The translations under genes were made by a program, and so were the position numbers. This document shows, in pieces, positions 16,009 through 25,292 of a DNA stretch of 64,000 bases. The notes beneath the pieces were generated by a model. It did no database searches and was not told the DNA's origin. It saw only the letters and a list, made by a program, of their open reading frames with translations. The stretch covers positions 930,001-994,000 of the forward strand of contig JACKFL010000006.1 of the NCBI GenBank assembly GCA_020632495.1, given 5' to 3'. Within the stretch, counting starts at the first letter, position 1, and every line of letters starts with the position of its first letter. Source of the DNA: Candidatus Omnitrophota bacterium (GTDB taxonomy: Bacteria > Omnitrophota > Gorgyraeia > Zapsychrales > Zapsychraceae).

Positions 16009-17575
16009 CTTTCATTTTGGGTACTCGTTCAATCGCTGTCTTATACGCGAACTTACCGATCAGTTCCCGGAACTCCGGTTTCTCGCGGACGTAGATATAG
16101 GTTTGATCGTCGATGTATACCAGATGCCAGTACGGCGACGCGGTCAGTGCCACGGTCAGCGGCGCGCGCTGGGCCAGCCAGCGGCTGAGCACAACTACAT
16201 CGATGTGGTAGCTGCGCAGTGTCGCGTCCCAGCCGGGGCGGCCGGCGATCAGTTCGAAATAGATTTCATAGAAGGCGTCGCCCATCGTGTCGAGACGGTT
16301 CTGGATGAAGACCCTGTTGTCCGGGTACAGCTGATAAGCCAGAAAGCCTCCCCAGTCCATGTCGTTGAGGATATTGCCGGTGACGCGGTTGGCCTTCATG
16401 AAGCGGACGGCGTCAAGCGGCAGCAGGTTCCGGTTGGCGCCGAATCCGAATTGATACGTGCTTTGCGGTCCGCCTTTGGCCACGAGAAACACACAGACCA
16501 GGGCCAGTGCCAGGCCCGCCGTGACGCCGCGTTGTCGCAGAATCCGGCTGACACCGGCCGGCCACTCCCGGTCCCGGACGAGCAGTGACAGGTAGTGGAT
16601 GATCACCGGCGCGCTGAAAACGGCGAAGATCGGGATCAGGTTGACGACCTTAAGCGCCAGGGCCGCGCCGACGACAAACACCAGCATGTCGAAGACGTCC
16701 ACCCGCCGGATCATGCCGAAAATCACCGTCACATAAAAAGCCAGCGCGCACCAGAAGACCGGCAGCATCGCGTAGCCGAAGACGCGCGGCGGAAAATATT
16801 CGGGGACCCGGTATTTGATGGCCAGATACATGCTTTCCAGCGGGTATGTCCAGAAGCCGAATCCCGCCGGGGTCAAACAGCAGGCCGCTGCGGCGAGGAC
16901 CGTGATCAGCGCCAGATGCTTCAGCATCGGACCGTCGACCGGATATTTGAGGTTGCCGTCGAACAGGTACGGCCAGGTGCGCGCCAGGACCGCTGCTGCC
17001 AGGTACGTCAGCAAAAGAATGAACCCGAAAATACTGCCGAAGTGCAGATTCGACCAGACTGCCATCAACGGAAGCACATGCCACAGCCGGGTGATGCGTC
17101 CGTTTTTGAAGGCATGCAGCCGCGTGCCCAGGTACATCAACAGCAGGTATGTGACGACCTGCGGGCCCACGGTCAACCGGAAATGTGACAGAAACACCGT
17201 CACCAGCGCGATCCAGAAGATAATCAGCGGCGAGGCCTCACGTTCGCGCATGTGTTGCCACAATAAACCGATCATGGCCATGACCAGCGCGCTCTTAAGC
17301 ATGATCACCCCGGTCAGGCCGCCCAGAGTCTGGGCCATTCCGAAAAGGACCTCGCTCAGCCACTGGGGATTCGTCACCGGCAATCCCGCCTTGGTGATCG
17401 TAATGCGGTCGACCATGGACAACGACGGCTCCCGCAGCCATAAGTGACCGTTCAGCAGCGATCCCCACAGCGTGAAGGTCTTAATCTTAAATGTCGTCAA
17501 CAGGCCGGTGCAGGCTAACAGGGTGATGAGCAAGTAGGTATGCGGGTTTTGGGGGAGTGGGATATGGCGTTTCAT
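15989..17575 (-). CDS. Polytopic membrane protein, GT-C-like, with periplasmic C-terminal domain
   Basis: 528 residues with about ten membrane helices in the first ~365. A ~150-residue soluble domain carries GNILNDMDWGGFLAYQLYPDN, RVFIQNRLDT and YHIDVVVLS. This tail is typical of large GT-C-like membrane proteins of unknown substrate in Planctomycetes/Verrucomicrobia-type genomes. Both ends touch B-family repeats: B3 abuts the start and B2 supplies the stop. No ribosome site is visible before the ATG. A glycosyl-transfer role is inferred from topology only. Confidence 0.55.
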   Translation of the reverse strand: MKRHIPLPQNPHTYLLITLLACTGLLTTFKIKTFTLWGSLLNGHLWLREPSLSMVDRITITKAGLPVTNPQWLSEVLFGMAQTLGGLTGVIMLKSALVMAMIGLLWQHMREREASPLIIFWIALVTVFLSHFRLTVGPQVVTYLLLMYLGTRLHAFKNGRITRLWHVLPLMAVWSNLHFGSIFGFILLLTYLAAAVLARTWPYLFDGNLKYPVDGPMLKHLALITVLAAAACCLTPAGFGFWTYPLESMYLAIKYRVPEYFPPRVFGYAMLPVFWCALAFYVTVIFGMIRRVDVFDMLVFVVGAALALKVVNLIPIFAVFSAPVIIHYLSLLVRDREWPAGVSRILRQRGVTAGLALALVCVFLVAKGGPQSTYQFGFGANRNLLPLDAVRFMKANRVTGNILNDMDWGGFLAYQLYPDNRVFIQNRLDTMGDAFYEIYFELIAGRPGWDATLRSYHIDVVVLSRWLAQRAPLTVALTASPYWHLVYIDDQTYIYVREKPEFRELIGKFAYKTAIERVPKMKGVIRDK

Positions 17576-17576
17576 C

Positions 17577-17684
17577 TGTGAGTGATCCGTGATCGGTGAT
17601 CAGTGATCAGTGGCCAGGTGCGCTGTCACCCGAGAACCAACGGGCCGGTCATTCTGATCACTGATCACTCATCACCGATCACTT
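17577..17684. repeat. Word-repeat inverted element B3 (GTGATCA family)
   Basis: Left arm of GTGATCCGTGATCGGTGATC words (17578-17620), right arm of the complement (17651-17684). It runs directly from the cimA stop codon (TAAGTGATCGG on the minus strand) to the start of the membrane-protein gene, filling the whole gap. Confidence 0.75.
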
Positions 17685-19248
17685 ACTTTTTGCCTTTTAA
17701 AAGTTTATATTCGATTGCGTCCGTCAGCGCCTCCCAGGAGGCTTCGATGATGTTTTCATGCACGCCGACGGTGGTCCAGGAGTCGTGGTCGTCCTGTGAT
17801 TCGATGAGGACCCGCACCTTGGCGCCGGCCCCTTCCTTGGAGTCGAGGACGCGGACCTTGTAGTCGACCAGGTGCATTTCCTTGAGGTTCGGATAGAACG
17901 GATTGAGGGCCTGGCGCAGCGCCTTGTCGAGCGCGTCCACCGGGCCGTCTCCCTGGACGGCGGCGAATTGTTCCTTCCCCTCTACCGACAGGCGCACGAT
18001 GGCCTCGGCAAAGATGCGGCCGTCCAGGCGCTTTTCCGAATAGGTCCGGAAGGTTTCCAGTTTATAGAACGGTTTGTACTTCGTCAGCTGGCGGGTCATA
18101 AACAATTCAAAGGAGGCGTCGGCCGCCTCAAACTGATAACCGCCGTGCTCCATGTCCTGCAGGTTTTTCATCAATTTGCGCGCCTGCGGCGATTTCTTGT
18201 CGAGCTGGATATTCATTTGCTCGGCCTTCTTGACGATCGGCATCTTGCCGGCCAGCTCGGAGGTGATAAAGCGGCGGTGATTGCCGACCAGCTCCGGATT
18301 GACGTGCTCATAGGCGAGCGGGTTCTTCATCATCGCGTCGATGTGGACTCCCCCCTTGTGGGCGAAGGCCGAGTGCCCGACGAACGCCGCATTGTTCGGG
18401 ATGAGGCTGTTGGAAATCTCGCTGATGAAATAGCAGGTTTCCATGAGCTTCTTGAGGCTCGACTTGGGCACGCACTCCAGCTTGAGTTTGGTCTGCAGGA
18501 TGCCGATGACGGTGGCCAGATTGGCGTTGCCGCACCGTTCGCCCAGCCCGTTGAATGTCCCCTGCACGTGCACGCAGCCGGCGCGCACCGCGGCGATGGA
18601 ATTCGCCACCCCCAGCTCCAGATCATGGTGGCAGTGGATCCCCAAATCTACATGGAAATGCTGGCGGATCCCGGTGATGATTTCATAAACTTCGAAGGGC
18701 AGTGTGCCGCCGTTCGTGTCGCAGAAGATGATGCAGTCGGCACCGGCTTCCTGGGCGGCGAGTACGGTCTTGAGCGCGTATTCCGGGTTGTTCTTGTAAC
18801 CGTCAAAAAAGTGTTCGGCATCGTAGAAGACCCGCGCGCGGCGCTTTTTCAGATACGCCACCGAATCGCCGATCATCCGCAGGTTTTCGTCAAGCGTGGT
18901 CTTGATCACGTCGATGACATGCAGGTCCCACGTCTTGCCGAAGATGCAGATCGTATCGGCCCCCGACTGGATGAGTGCCCGGATATTGGCGTCTTCCGCA
19001 CACTTGACCTTGGCGCGGCGGGTGGATCCGAAGGCGGTGACCCGCGCGCTCTTGAGCTTCTTGCCCTTAAAATGCTTGAAATATTCCTTATCCTTGGGGT
19101 TCGAGCCCGGCCAACCGCCTTCGATGTAGTGCACACCCAGCTCGTCGAGTTTGTGGGTGATCTTGATCTTGTCGTTGACCGTGTAGCTGACCCCTTCGGT
19201 TTGGCTTCCGTCGCGTAATGTGGTGTCGTAGATCGTTATTTTTTGCAT
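17683..19248 (-). CDS. cimA: (R)-citramalate synthase
   Basis: 521 residues, the length of the Leptospira/Geobacter-type enzyme. It begins ITIYDTTLRDGSQTEGVSYTV, the alpha-isopropylmalate/homocitrate synthase signature with the metal Asp. Further marks are IHCHHDLELGVANSIAAV (metal His pair) and FNGLGERCGNANL. The C-terminal ~150 residues form the LeuA-type allosteric domain. It condenses pyruvate with acetyl-CoA to citramalate, the threonine-independent entry to isoleucine. It is the last gene of the amino-acid operon, 47 bases after lysC. Confidence 0.92.
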   Translation of the reverse strand: MQKITIYDTTLRDGSQTEGVSYTVNDKIKITHKLDELGVHYIEGGWPGSNPKDKEYFKHFKGKKLKSARVTAFGSTRRAKVKCAEDANIRALIQSGADTICIFGKTWDLHVIDVIKTTLDENLRMIGDSVAYLKKRRARVFYDAEHFFDGYKNNPEYALKTVLAAQEAGADCIIFCDTNGGTLPFEVYEIITGIRQHFHVDLGIHCHHDLELGVANSIAAVRAGCVHVQGTFNGLGERCGNANLATVIGILQTKLKLECVPKSSLKKLMETCYFISEISNSLIPNNAAFVGHSAFAHKGGVHIDAMMKNPLAYEHVNPELVGNHRRFITSELAGKMPIVKKAEQMNIQLDKKSPQARKLMKNLQDMEHGGYQFEAADASFELFMTRQLTKYKPFYKLETFRTYSEKRLDGRIFAEAIVRLSVEGKEQFAAVQGDGPVDALDKALRQALNPFYPNLKEMHLVDYKVRVLDSKEGAGAKVRVLIESQDDHDSWTTVGVHENIIEASWEALTDAIEYKLLKGKK

Positions 19249-19295
19249 GATGTCCCTCGTTTACGGCTCGATGATAACGCTGCCGTGGTCGTGTC

Positions 19296-20522
19296 CTATT
19301 TGGCGTTGCCCAATCCGAATGCCGTATGCAGGGCTTCGGTGGCCTTTTTCGCGTGCTTCTCCTCAATAATACAGGAGACGCTGATCTCCGAGGTCGAGAT
19401 CATGTCGATGTTGATCTTCAGTTTGGCCAGCGTCTCGAACATCTTGGCGGCGATCCCGCGGTGCGAGCGCATGCCCGATCCCACGATCGATACCCGCGCG
19501 ACCGTCTTGTCGGAGGAGACCTGACCGGCACTTATTTTCTTGGCGATGGCCTGGGAGGCCGCCAGCGCCTTGGTCAGCTCCTTGCGGGGGACCGTGAAGG
19601 AGATATCGGTCAACCCGGACTGGGAGACGTTTTGCACAATGATGTCGACATTGACGTCCTTCTGGGAAATCTCGGTAAAAATCCGCGCGGCGATACCCGC
19701 TTTGTCCGGGACGGCGGTAATGGTGATCTTGGCCTCCGAGGCATTCGTGGTTACCCCGCGCACCGCGACGTCTTCGATTTTCGGATTGGCTTTCACTATC
19801 ATGGTTCCTTCCTCCTTGACAAAACTCGATCGAACGTGGATCGGCATATTAAAACGTTTCGCGACTTCAATGGAACGCGCCTGCATCACCTGCGCGCCGA
19901 GCGACGCCATTTCAAGCATTTCCTCGAAGGTGATGGTCTTGATCTTGCGGGCCGATTTGACTACCCGCGGGTCAGTGGTAAAAATCCCGGTGACGTCGGT
20001 GAAAATCTCGCACACCTTCGCCTTCAGGGCCACGGCCAGTGCCACCGCGGTCAGGTCGGAGCCTCCCCGGCCGAGCGTGGTGATTTCGCCGTCCGGCGAA
20101 AGCCCCTGGTAGCCGGCGACAATGACGATCTTGTTTTGGCTGTGCGCCTTGCGGATCCGCGGCGATTCAATCGATATGACCCGCGCCTTGGTGTGCGCCG
20201 AGTCGGTACTGATCCCCACCTGCGGACCGGTAAAGGCGATGGCGTCGTGGCCTTTAGCCTTGATTGCCATGGCCAGCAGGGCCGAGGAAATCTGTTCTCC
20301 CGTGGACATCAGCAGGTCCATTTCGCGGTCCGGCGGGGTCGGGCACAACTTGAAGGCCATTTCCTCCAATTCGTCGGTCGTGTCTCCCAAGGCGGAGACC
20401 ACCACGACCAGATTATTGTCACTTTTTTTGCTTTCAATGATGCGGTCGGCGACGATCTTGATCCGGTCCAGATTTGCCACCGAAGATCCGCCGAATTTCT
20501 GAACGACAATGTGTTTCTTCAT
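19296..20522 (-). CDS. lysC: Aspartate kinase
   Basis: 408 residues. VQKFGGSSVANLDRI opens the kinase domain; DLTAVALAVALKAKVCEIFTDV is the substrate/ATP region. Two ACT domains follow from about residue 265 (AKITITAVPDKAGIAARIF and ARVSIVGSGMRSHRGIAAKMF), so feedback control by lysine and/or threonine is likely. It catalyses the first step of the aspartate family pathway. Single-function, not fused to homoserine dehydrogenase, which is separately encoded at 23503. Confidence 0.95.
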   Translation of the reverse strand: MKKHIVVQKFGGSSVANLDRIKIVADRIIESKKSDNNLVVVVSALGDTTDELEEMAFKLCPTPPDREMDLLMSTGEQISSALLAMAIKAKGHDAIAFTGPQVGISTDSAHTKARVISIESPRIRKAHSQNKIVIVAGYQGLSPDGEITTLGRGGSDLTAVALAVALKAKVCEIFTDVTGIFTTDPRVVKSARKIKTITFEEMLEMASLGAQVMQARSIEVAKRFNMPIHVRSSFVKEEGTMIVKANPKIEDVAVRGVTTNASEAKITITAVPDKAGIAARIFTEISQKDVNVDIIVQNVSQSGLTDISFTVPRKELTKALAASQAIAKKISAGQVSSDKTVARVSIVGSGMRSHRGIAAKMFETLAKLKINIDMISTSEISVSCIIEEKHAKKATEALHTAFGLGNAK

Positions 20523-20561
20523 AACGTGATTCCCTTATTATTCCCGCCGGTGCGCCGCGTG

Positions 20562-21770
20562 TCAGAAGCAGACGTTTTCCCGGACGAACCAACCGATCAT
20601 CTCTTCCCCGCTCTTGAACTTGATCCCCAGCGCACGGGTGCTTTCCTCGTTGTAAAGTTCGGCGCCGTTGTGCTCGATGCCCTTGCCGTACATGGCAAAA
20701 CCGACAGGCTCATGGGTGTGCGTGCGCAGCGCCACCGGTGTGGGGTGGTCCGGCAGGACCAGCATGCGGCTGTCCGGATGTGCGTCGACGTAATCCCGGA
20801 TGGGTCCGACGATATGTTTATCGATGTTCTCGATGGCGCGGATTTTTTCCTTGTAGCTGCCTACGTGACCTGCCTCGTCCGGGGATTCGATGTGGACGTA
20901 GACGTAGTCATGATCTTCCAGTGACTTCAGGGCGTATTCGGCCTTGCCGGCATAATTCGTGTCGAAATATCCGGTCGCGCCCGGGACGTCGATGATGTCC
21001 AGTCCGGCCAGGCGGCCGATACCGTTGACCAGGTCCACGGCCGAAATGATGGACCCTTTCAAACCGTATTTCTGCGCGAACGGTTCGAGGTTCGGTTTTG
21101 TCCCCTGCCCCCACAGCCAGATCATGGTGGCCGGATTCTCCTGCAAATCGATGCGCACCTGATTGACCGAATGCCCGGCAAAGATTTCCCGGGATCTGGC
21201 GATCAGATCGCGGATGCGGGAGTCGAGCCTGCCCTGCGGCAGATAGCCGGTGATATTCTTGTCGGAGATGTCATGCGGCGGCACCGTCTTAAGGGCCATA
21301 TACTCCTGCGGCGTATCGGTGCGTAACACCATGATGTGGCGGTAGCTTTTGCCGGGATAAAAAACGATATCCTCGTCCTCGATTTCCTCGTTCAACGCCT
21401 GGATCAGGAGCGCGGCCTCATCCGTCCGGATGTGACCGGCGCTGTAGTCGATCATGATCCCGTCCCGTTCGGTAACGAGATTGCAACGGAAACTGACTTC
21501 ATTGTCCTTGAGCGTGATACCCATATTCGCGGCCTCGAGCGGCGAACGGCCGGTCAGGCTGGTGCACGGGTCGTAGCCGAGGATGGCCATGTTGCCGACA
21601 TCCGAACCCGGCGGCAGTTTGTCGGGAATGGTCTGCACCATTCCGGTCATGCCGTGCTGAGCCAGGTAGTCCATGTGCGGGGTGCGCGCCACCTGCAGCG
21701 GGGTGCGCTTGTCGAGATCTTCGACCGGATGGTCGAACATGCCGTCTGGGACGATAACGATGTATTTCAT
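20562..21770 (-). CDS. PGM-superfamily protein, probable homoserine kinase (non-GHMP type)
   Basis: 402 residues of the archaeal ApgM-like cofactor-independent phosphoglycerate mutase family: YIVIVPDGMFDHP at the start, PGSDVGNMAILGYDP (metal and catalytic Ser area), VHIESPDEAGHVGS and LPDHPTPVALRTHTHEPV. A branch of this family has been proposed to be homoserine kinase from its repeated placement in threonine operons. Here it lies between hom/thrC and lysC, and no GHMP-type ThrB is in the operon, so homoserine kinase is the better guess. Glycolytic phosphoglycerate mutase remains possible. Coupled to the upstream coaB-like gene by ATGA. Confidence 0.8.
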   Translation of the reverse strand: MKYIVIVPDGMFDHPVEDLDKRTPLQVARTPHMDYLAQHGMTGMVQTIPDKLPPGSDVGNMAILGYDPCTSLTGRSPLEAANMGITLKDNEVSFRCNLVTERDGIMIDYSAGHIRTDEAALLIQALNEEIEDEDIVFYPGKSYRHIMVLRTDTPQEYMALKTVPPHDISDKNITGYLPQGRLDSRIRDLIARSREIFAGHSVNQVRIDLQENPATMIWLWGQGTKPNLEPFAQKYGLKGSIISAVDLVNGIGRLAGLDIIDVPGATGYFDTNYAGKAEYALKSLEDHDYVYVHIESPDEAGHVGSYKEKIRAIENIDKHIVGPIRDYVDAHPDSRMLVLPDHPTPVALRTHTHEPVGFAMYGKGIEHNGAELYNEESTRALGIKFKSGEEMIGWFVRENVCF

Positions 21771-22414
21771 ATCCGTTTTTCCACGATATCCAGGAGTTTA
21801 TCGATCACGCCCTGGCGCGTGTTGTCATGCGCCAGGATGCGTTCTTTGTCGACAACAAATCCGAGGTAATTCTTTTCTTTCAATGTGTTGGCGACCACCA
21901 GATCACAATACGCCGCGTCGAACAAACCCTTGGCCGCACCGACCGCCAGGTCCTCGCTCATGTCGGGTTCGAGCTTGAAACCGACCAGCAGCGAGTCCGC
22001 GCTGATCTTCCTCAGCGAACGGATCAATTTGGGCAGCGGGACCAGGTCGAGCCGGATATCGGTCTGGTCGGACTTCATCTTTTCTTGCAGCGGGTTTTGG
22101 ATCATGTAGTCGCTGACCGCGGCCGCGTGAAAGATGGCGTCGTAGTGCTTTTTCTCTTCTACCAGTTCCAAGCGGATCAAGGCCATCAGCTCTTCGTAAT
22201 ATTTAAACGGGCGGACCGTGATCCCCTCATCGGTCAGGCGTTGTTCCACCGGTCCTTCAAAAACAGTGACCGCGGCCCCGCGCCGGCGGGCCTCGCGGGC
22301 CAGGCGTTGGCCCAGTTCTCCTGTGGAGATGTTGCTGATGACGCGCACGGCATCAATCGGGACCCAGGTCGGACCGCAGGTGATCAAAATATTTTTTTGC
22401 GCAAGTGTCCCCAT
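21767..22414 (-). CDS. coaB: Stand-alone CoaB-like phosphopantothenate-cysteine ligase
   Basis: 215 residues covering only the CoaB half of the usual ~400-residue CoaBC fusion: ILITCGPTWVPIDAVRVISNIS opens the fold, STGELGQRLA follows, and AAVSDY and VANTL mark the active site area. It would join cysteine to phosphopantothenate in CoA synthesis. The CoaC decarboxylase half is not in this window. Its place inside a threonine operon is odd; the nucleotide-activating chemistry does not connect obviously with threonine. Confidence 0.8.
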   Translation of the reverse strand: MGTLAQKNILITCGPTWVPIDAVRVISNISTGELGQRLAREARRRGAAVTVFEGPVEQRLTDEGITVRPFKYYEELMALIRLELVEEKKHYDAIFHAAAVSDYMIQNPLQEKMKSDQTDIRLDLVPLPKLIRSLRKISADSLLVGFKLEPDMSEDLAVGAAKGLFDAAYCDLVVANTLKEKNYLGFVVDKERILAHDNTRQGVIDKLLDIVEKRI

Positions 22415-22444
22415 TGGTTTCGTGTCGGCGCGGACAATTCGAAT

Positions 22445-23503
22445 CTACAGGCCGATTTCCTTGAGTACGGCCATGAGGTTGTTGTCGACCGTCACCGGCT
22501 CGGCAATCACCTTGATGGCGTTATTCGGGTCCTTCAGACCGTGGCCGGTCAGGGTACACACGATCGTCGCCCCCCGGTCGTTTTCGAAGTAACCCGCCTC
22601 GCTCAACTTGAGCATGCCGGCCACACTGGCGGCTGAGGCCGGTTCGCAAAAAACGCCTGTATGCGCGGCCAAAATCTTATACGCCTCCAGAATCTCCTCA
22701 TCGGTGACCATGTCGATCAACCCTCCGGATTCGTCACGCGCGGCCTCCGCCTGTTTCCAACTCGCCGGATTGCCGATGCGAATCGCCGTCGCGATCGTCT
22801 CGGGTTTTTCGATCGGATGTCCGTGAACAATCGGGGCGGCGCCGGCGGCTTGAAAGCCCAGCATTTTCGGCAGCCGTTCGGAGATGCCAGCCGCTTCGTA
22901 TTCGTTATAGCCTTTCCAGTAGGCCGTGATATTGCCTGCATTGCCCACCGGGATCGCGTGAAAGTGCGGGGCGTCCCCGAGGACGTCGCAGACTTCAAAG
23001 GCGGCCGTCTTTTGGCCTTCGATGCGGTACGGATTGATCGAGTTGACCAGTTCCACGGGATAGCTGTCGGTGACCTCCTTGACGATATTCAAGGCGTCGT
23101 CAAAGTTTCCGCGGATCTGGATGACTTTGGCCTTGTGGATCATCGCCTGCGCGAGCTTCCCCAGGGCGATATTGCCCTCCGGAATAATGACCACACATTC
23201 CATGCTGCCACTCTTCGCCGCGTAAGCCGCTGCCGAGGCCGACGTGTTTCCCGTCGAAGCGCACATGACGACCTTGGCGTTGTTTTCTTTCGCCATCGAA
23301 ATCGCCATGGTCATGCCGCGGTCCTTGAACGATCCCGTCGGGTTGAGCCCTTCATATTTCAGATAGACGTTCAGGCCCGTCCGGCGGGACAGGTCCTCCG
23401 ACGGGATCAGGGGCGTGTTGCACTCCATCAGGGTGACGATGCTTTCGTCCTTGATCTCGGGCAGGTATTTGCGGTACGTGCGGATCAATCCTTCGTAAGG
23501 CAC
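22445..23503 (-). CDS. thrC: Threonine synthase
   Basis: 352 residues, the short bacterial form. PLP lysine in NPTGSFKDRGMTMAI near residue 60; STGNTSASAAAYAAKSG and the GNAGNITAYWKGY phosphate loop follow. It converts O-phosphohomoserine to threonine. Its start overlaps the hom stop by one base, and coaB follows after 30 bases. Confidence 0.95.
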   Translation of the reverse strand: MPYEGLIRTYRKYLPEIKDESIVTLMECNTPLIPSEDLSRRTGLNVYLKYEGLNPTGSFKDRGMTMAISMAKENNAKVVMCASTGNTSASAAAYAAKSGSMECVVIIPEGNIALGKLAQAMIHKAKVIQIRGNFDDALNIVKEVTDSYPVELVNSINPYRIEGQKTAAFEVCDVLGDAPHFHAIPVGNAGNITAYWKGYNEYEAAGISERLPKMLGFQAAGAAPIVHGHPIEKPETIATAIRIGNPASWKQAEAARDESGGLIDMVTDEEILEAYKILAAHTGVFCEPASAASVAGMLKLSEAGYFENDRGATIVCTLTGHGLKDPNNAIKVIAEPVTVDNNLMAVLKEIGL

Positions 23504-24828
23504 TACAGCTTCTCCATTCTGATCGCCACCGGTTTGTGCCGGACGGTGTCGAGCTTTTGTATTTTCTTAAGGGCGGTGCGTACGACTTTTTCGGTCGTGT
23601 AATCGGTCAGCATAATGACCGGCACGGCCTTGAGTGCCCCGTCATGCTGTTGCTGGGAGACGGAGTTGATGCCGATCCCGGCCCGGCCGAGGATGCCCGT
23701 GACCTGCGACAAGACCCCCGGCTCATCCACCGCGTGAATGCGGATGTAAAACTTGGTCTCGATATGGTCGATGCGCCGCGGCCGCAGGGCCTGGTTCTGC
23801 GTGAAATGATTGCTGTACATCGGATTGTTGGGCGCGTTGGCGGCATTGATCAGGTCAGCGATAACGCCGCTGGCGGCCGCCATCTGGCCGGCGCCCTCTC
23901 CGGTGAGCATGACCTTGCCCAGCGGGTCCGCGTCGAGATAAATGGCATTGTACACCCCGTGGACGGCGGCCAGCGGATGGTCCTTGCTGATCAACGTCGG
24001 GTGCACGCGCGCCTCCAGACCGCCCTTCGATTCTTTGGCAATGGCGAGCAGCTTGATGCACAGGTCCAGGCTTTCCGCGTAGGCGATATCAATATGGGAA
24101 ATATCGGTGATCCCTTCCGTATAGATCGATTTGACCGGCAGCATCCGCTGAAAGGCCAGAAAAGTCAGGATCGCCAGCTTATGCGTGCTGTCCATCCCGT
24201 TGACATCCAGCGTGGGATCGGCCTCCGCATAGCCGCGTTTCTGCGCCTCGGCGAGCGCGTCGTCGAATGAGCACAATTTCTTGCTCATCTCGTCCAGGAT
24301 AAAGTTGCAGGTGCCGTTGATAATCCCGTAGATGCCGCGGTAGGAGTTGCCCGCGATCGTCTCGGACACCGTTTTGATCATCGGAATGCCCGCGCCGACG
24401 GCCGATTCGTAATACAAATGCCGGCCGTGCTGCTGCGCGATTTTAAAAAGCTCCAGCCCGTGATTGGCGATCAGGTCTTTATTGGCCGTAATGACGTCCT
24501 TGCCGTTTCTCAGGGCCTGTTCGACAATTTCCTTGGCGGGATGCTTGCCGCCGATCAGTTCGATGACGATATCGATGGCCGGATCATTGATGACATCCTG
24601 ATACTTCTTGGTCCGTTTGACCGAACGCAGGCCGTTGATTCGCTTTTTGTCAATGCTGCGGTCGCAGATCGTGCGGATGTTGAATTCGGCATTATAACGT
24701 TTCTGAAAGGCGGTGCGGTTGCTGCGCAGGATCTTGAGGACGCCCTGGCCGACGGTTCCGTAACCGATCAGCCCGATTTGCAATTTACCGAATGCCTTGT
24801 CTTCGATCGCATCCAGCGGGTTAATCAT
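23503..24828 (-). CDS. hom: Homoserine dehydrogenase
   Basis: 441 residues. NAD(P)-binding IGLIGYGTVGQGVLKIL near residue 18, VITANKDLIANHG, GIINGTCNFILDEM and the catalytic region ADPTLDVNGMDSTHKLAIL. A C-terminal ACT domain (about residues 360-441, FYIRIHAVDEPGVLSQVTGILG) suggests threonine feedback. It makes homoserine from aspartate semialdehyde. It overlaps the PilZ gene by 8 bases and thrC by 1. Confidence 0.95.
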   Translation of the reverse strand: MINPLDAIEDKAFGKLQIGLIGYGTVGQGVLKILRSNRTAFQKRYNAEFNIRTICDRSIDKKRINGLRSVKRTKKYQDVINDPAIDIVIELIGGKHPAKEIVEQALRNGKDVITANKDLIANHGLELFKIAQQHGRHLYYESAVGAGIPMIKTVSETIAGNSYRGIYGIINGTCNFILDEMSKKLCSFDDALAEAQKRGYAEADPTLDVNGMDSTHKLAILTFLAFQRMLPVKSIYTEGITDISHIDIAYAESLDLCIKLLAIAKESKGGLEARVHPTLISKDHPLAAVHGVYNAIYLDADPLGKVMLTGEGAGQMAAASGVIADLINAANAPNNPMYSNHFTQNQALRPRRIDHIETKFYIRIHAVDEPGVLSQVTGILGRAGIGINSVSQQQHDGALKAVPVIMLTDYTTEKVVRTALKKIQKLDTVRHKPVAIRMEKL

Positions 24829-25207
24829 GGGTGACTCCGTCCGTGTTCTTCAGATAATCGATGAGTTTGCTCAGGACGACCTGGGCCTCGGTGTTCAGTT
24901 CGTCGAATTCTAGGCGGGTCTCGTAGATAAGATCTTTGGCCTTTTCATTGCAGCCGCGGACAATGCCCTGCAGGACGGTCGCATTGGTCAGAAAAGGGGT
25001 GTTGAGTTCCACGCCCATCCGGGTATTGAGCTCGAACGGCTGGGCGGTGACGAAGCACATCCCCCCCTCGCTGATATTCTTCAGCTGCGTGAGCTCCATC
25101 CGGTTTTCCGGTGTACGCAGATCAAAATACCTCAGCAAGAAATGCTTGCGAAAGCGCTTGTGACGTCGGCGTTCATGGTAATCGTCTCGTTCTCTTCTGG
25201 GAAGCAT
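24821..25207 (-). CDS. PilZ domain protein
   Basis: 128 residues. An Arg-rich opening (RRRHKRFRKHFLLRYFDLR) holds the RxxxR-type element, followed by LKNISEGGMCFVTAQPF, which matches the D/NxSxxG part of the PilZ c-di-GMP site with Asn in the first position. It lacks other domains. It heads the threonine operon and its 3' end overlaps hom, an unusual pairing of a possible c-di-GMP sensor with amino-acid synthesis. AAAGGAG lies about 10 bases before the ATG. Confidence 0.75.
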   Translation of the reverse strand: MLPRRERDDYHERRRHKRFRKHFLLRYFDLRTPENRMELTQLKNISEGGMCFVTAQPFELNTRMGVELNTPFLTNATVLQGIVRGCNEKAKDLIYETRLEFDELNTEAQVVLSKLIDYLKNTDGVTHD

Positions 25208-25231
25208 AGCGGCGTGCTCCTTTGATTGGGT

Positions 25232-25272
25232 AAGGGGAACGGATCGGTGCTGACTCTCAAACCGTTCCCCTT
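25232..25272. promoter_or_regulatory. Perfect 11-base inverted repeat between tRNA-Pro and the pilZ-hom operon
   Basis: AAGGGGAACGG (25232-25242) and its exact complement (25262-25272) are separated by 19 bases. On the minus strand the hairpin would form in the leader between the tRNA 3' end and the pilZ ribosome site. No U-tract follows, so it is not a simple terminator; processing signal or attenuator are possible. Confidence 0.5.
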
Positions 25273-25292
25273 TGAGTTGCTATCAGATAAAA

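Noticed and set aside
17872..20924. Two long plus-strand frames (448 and 532 codons)
   Set aside because: They are antisense to cimA and lysC/PGM-type kinase, with low-complexity shadow composition.
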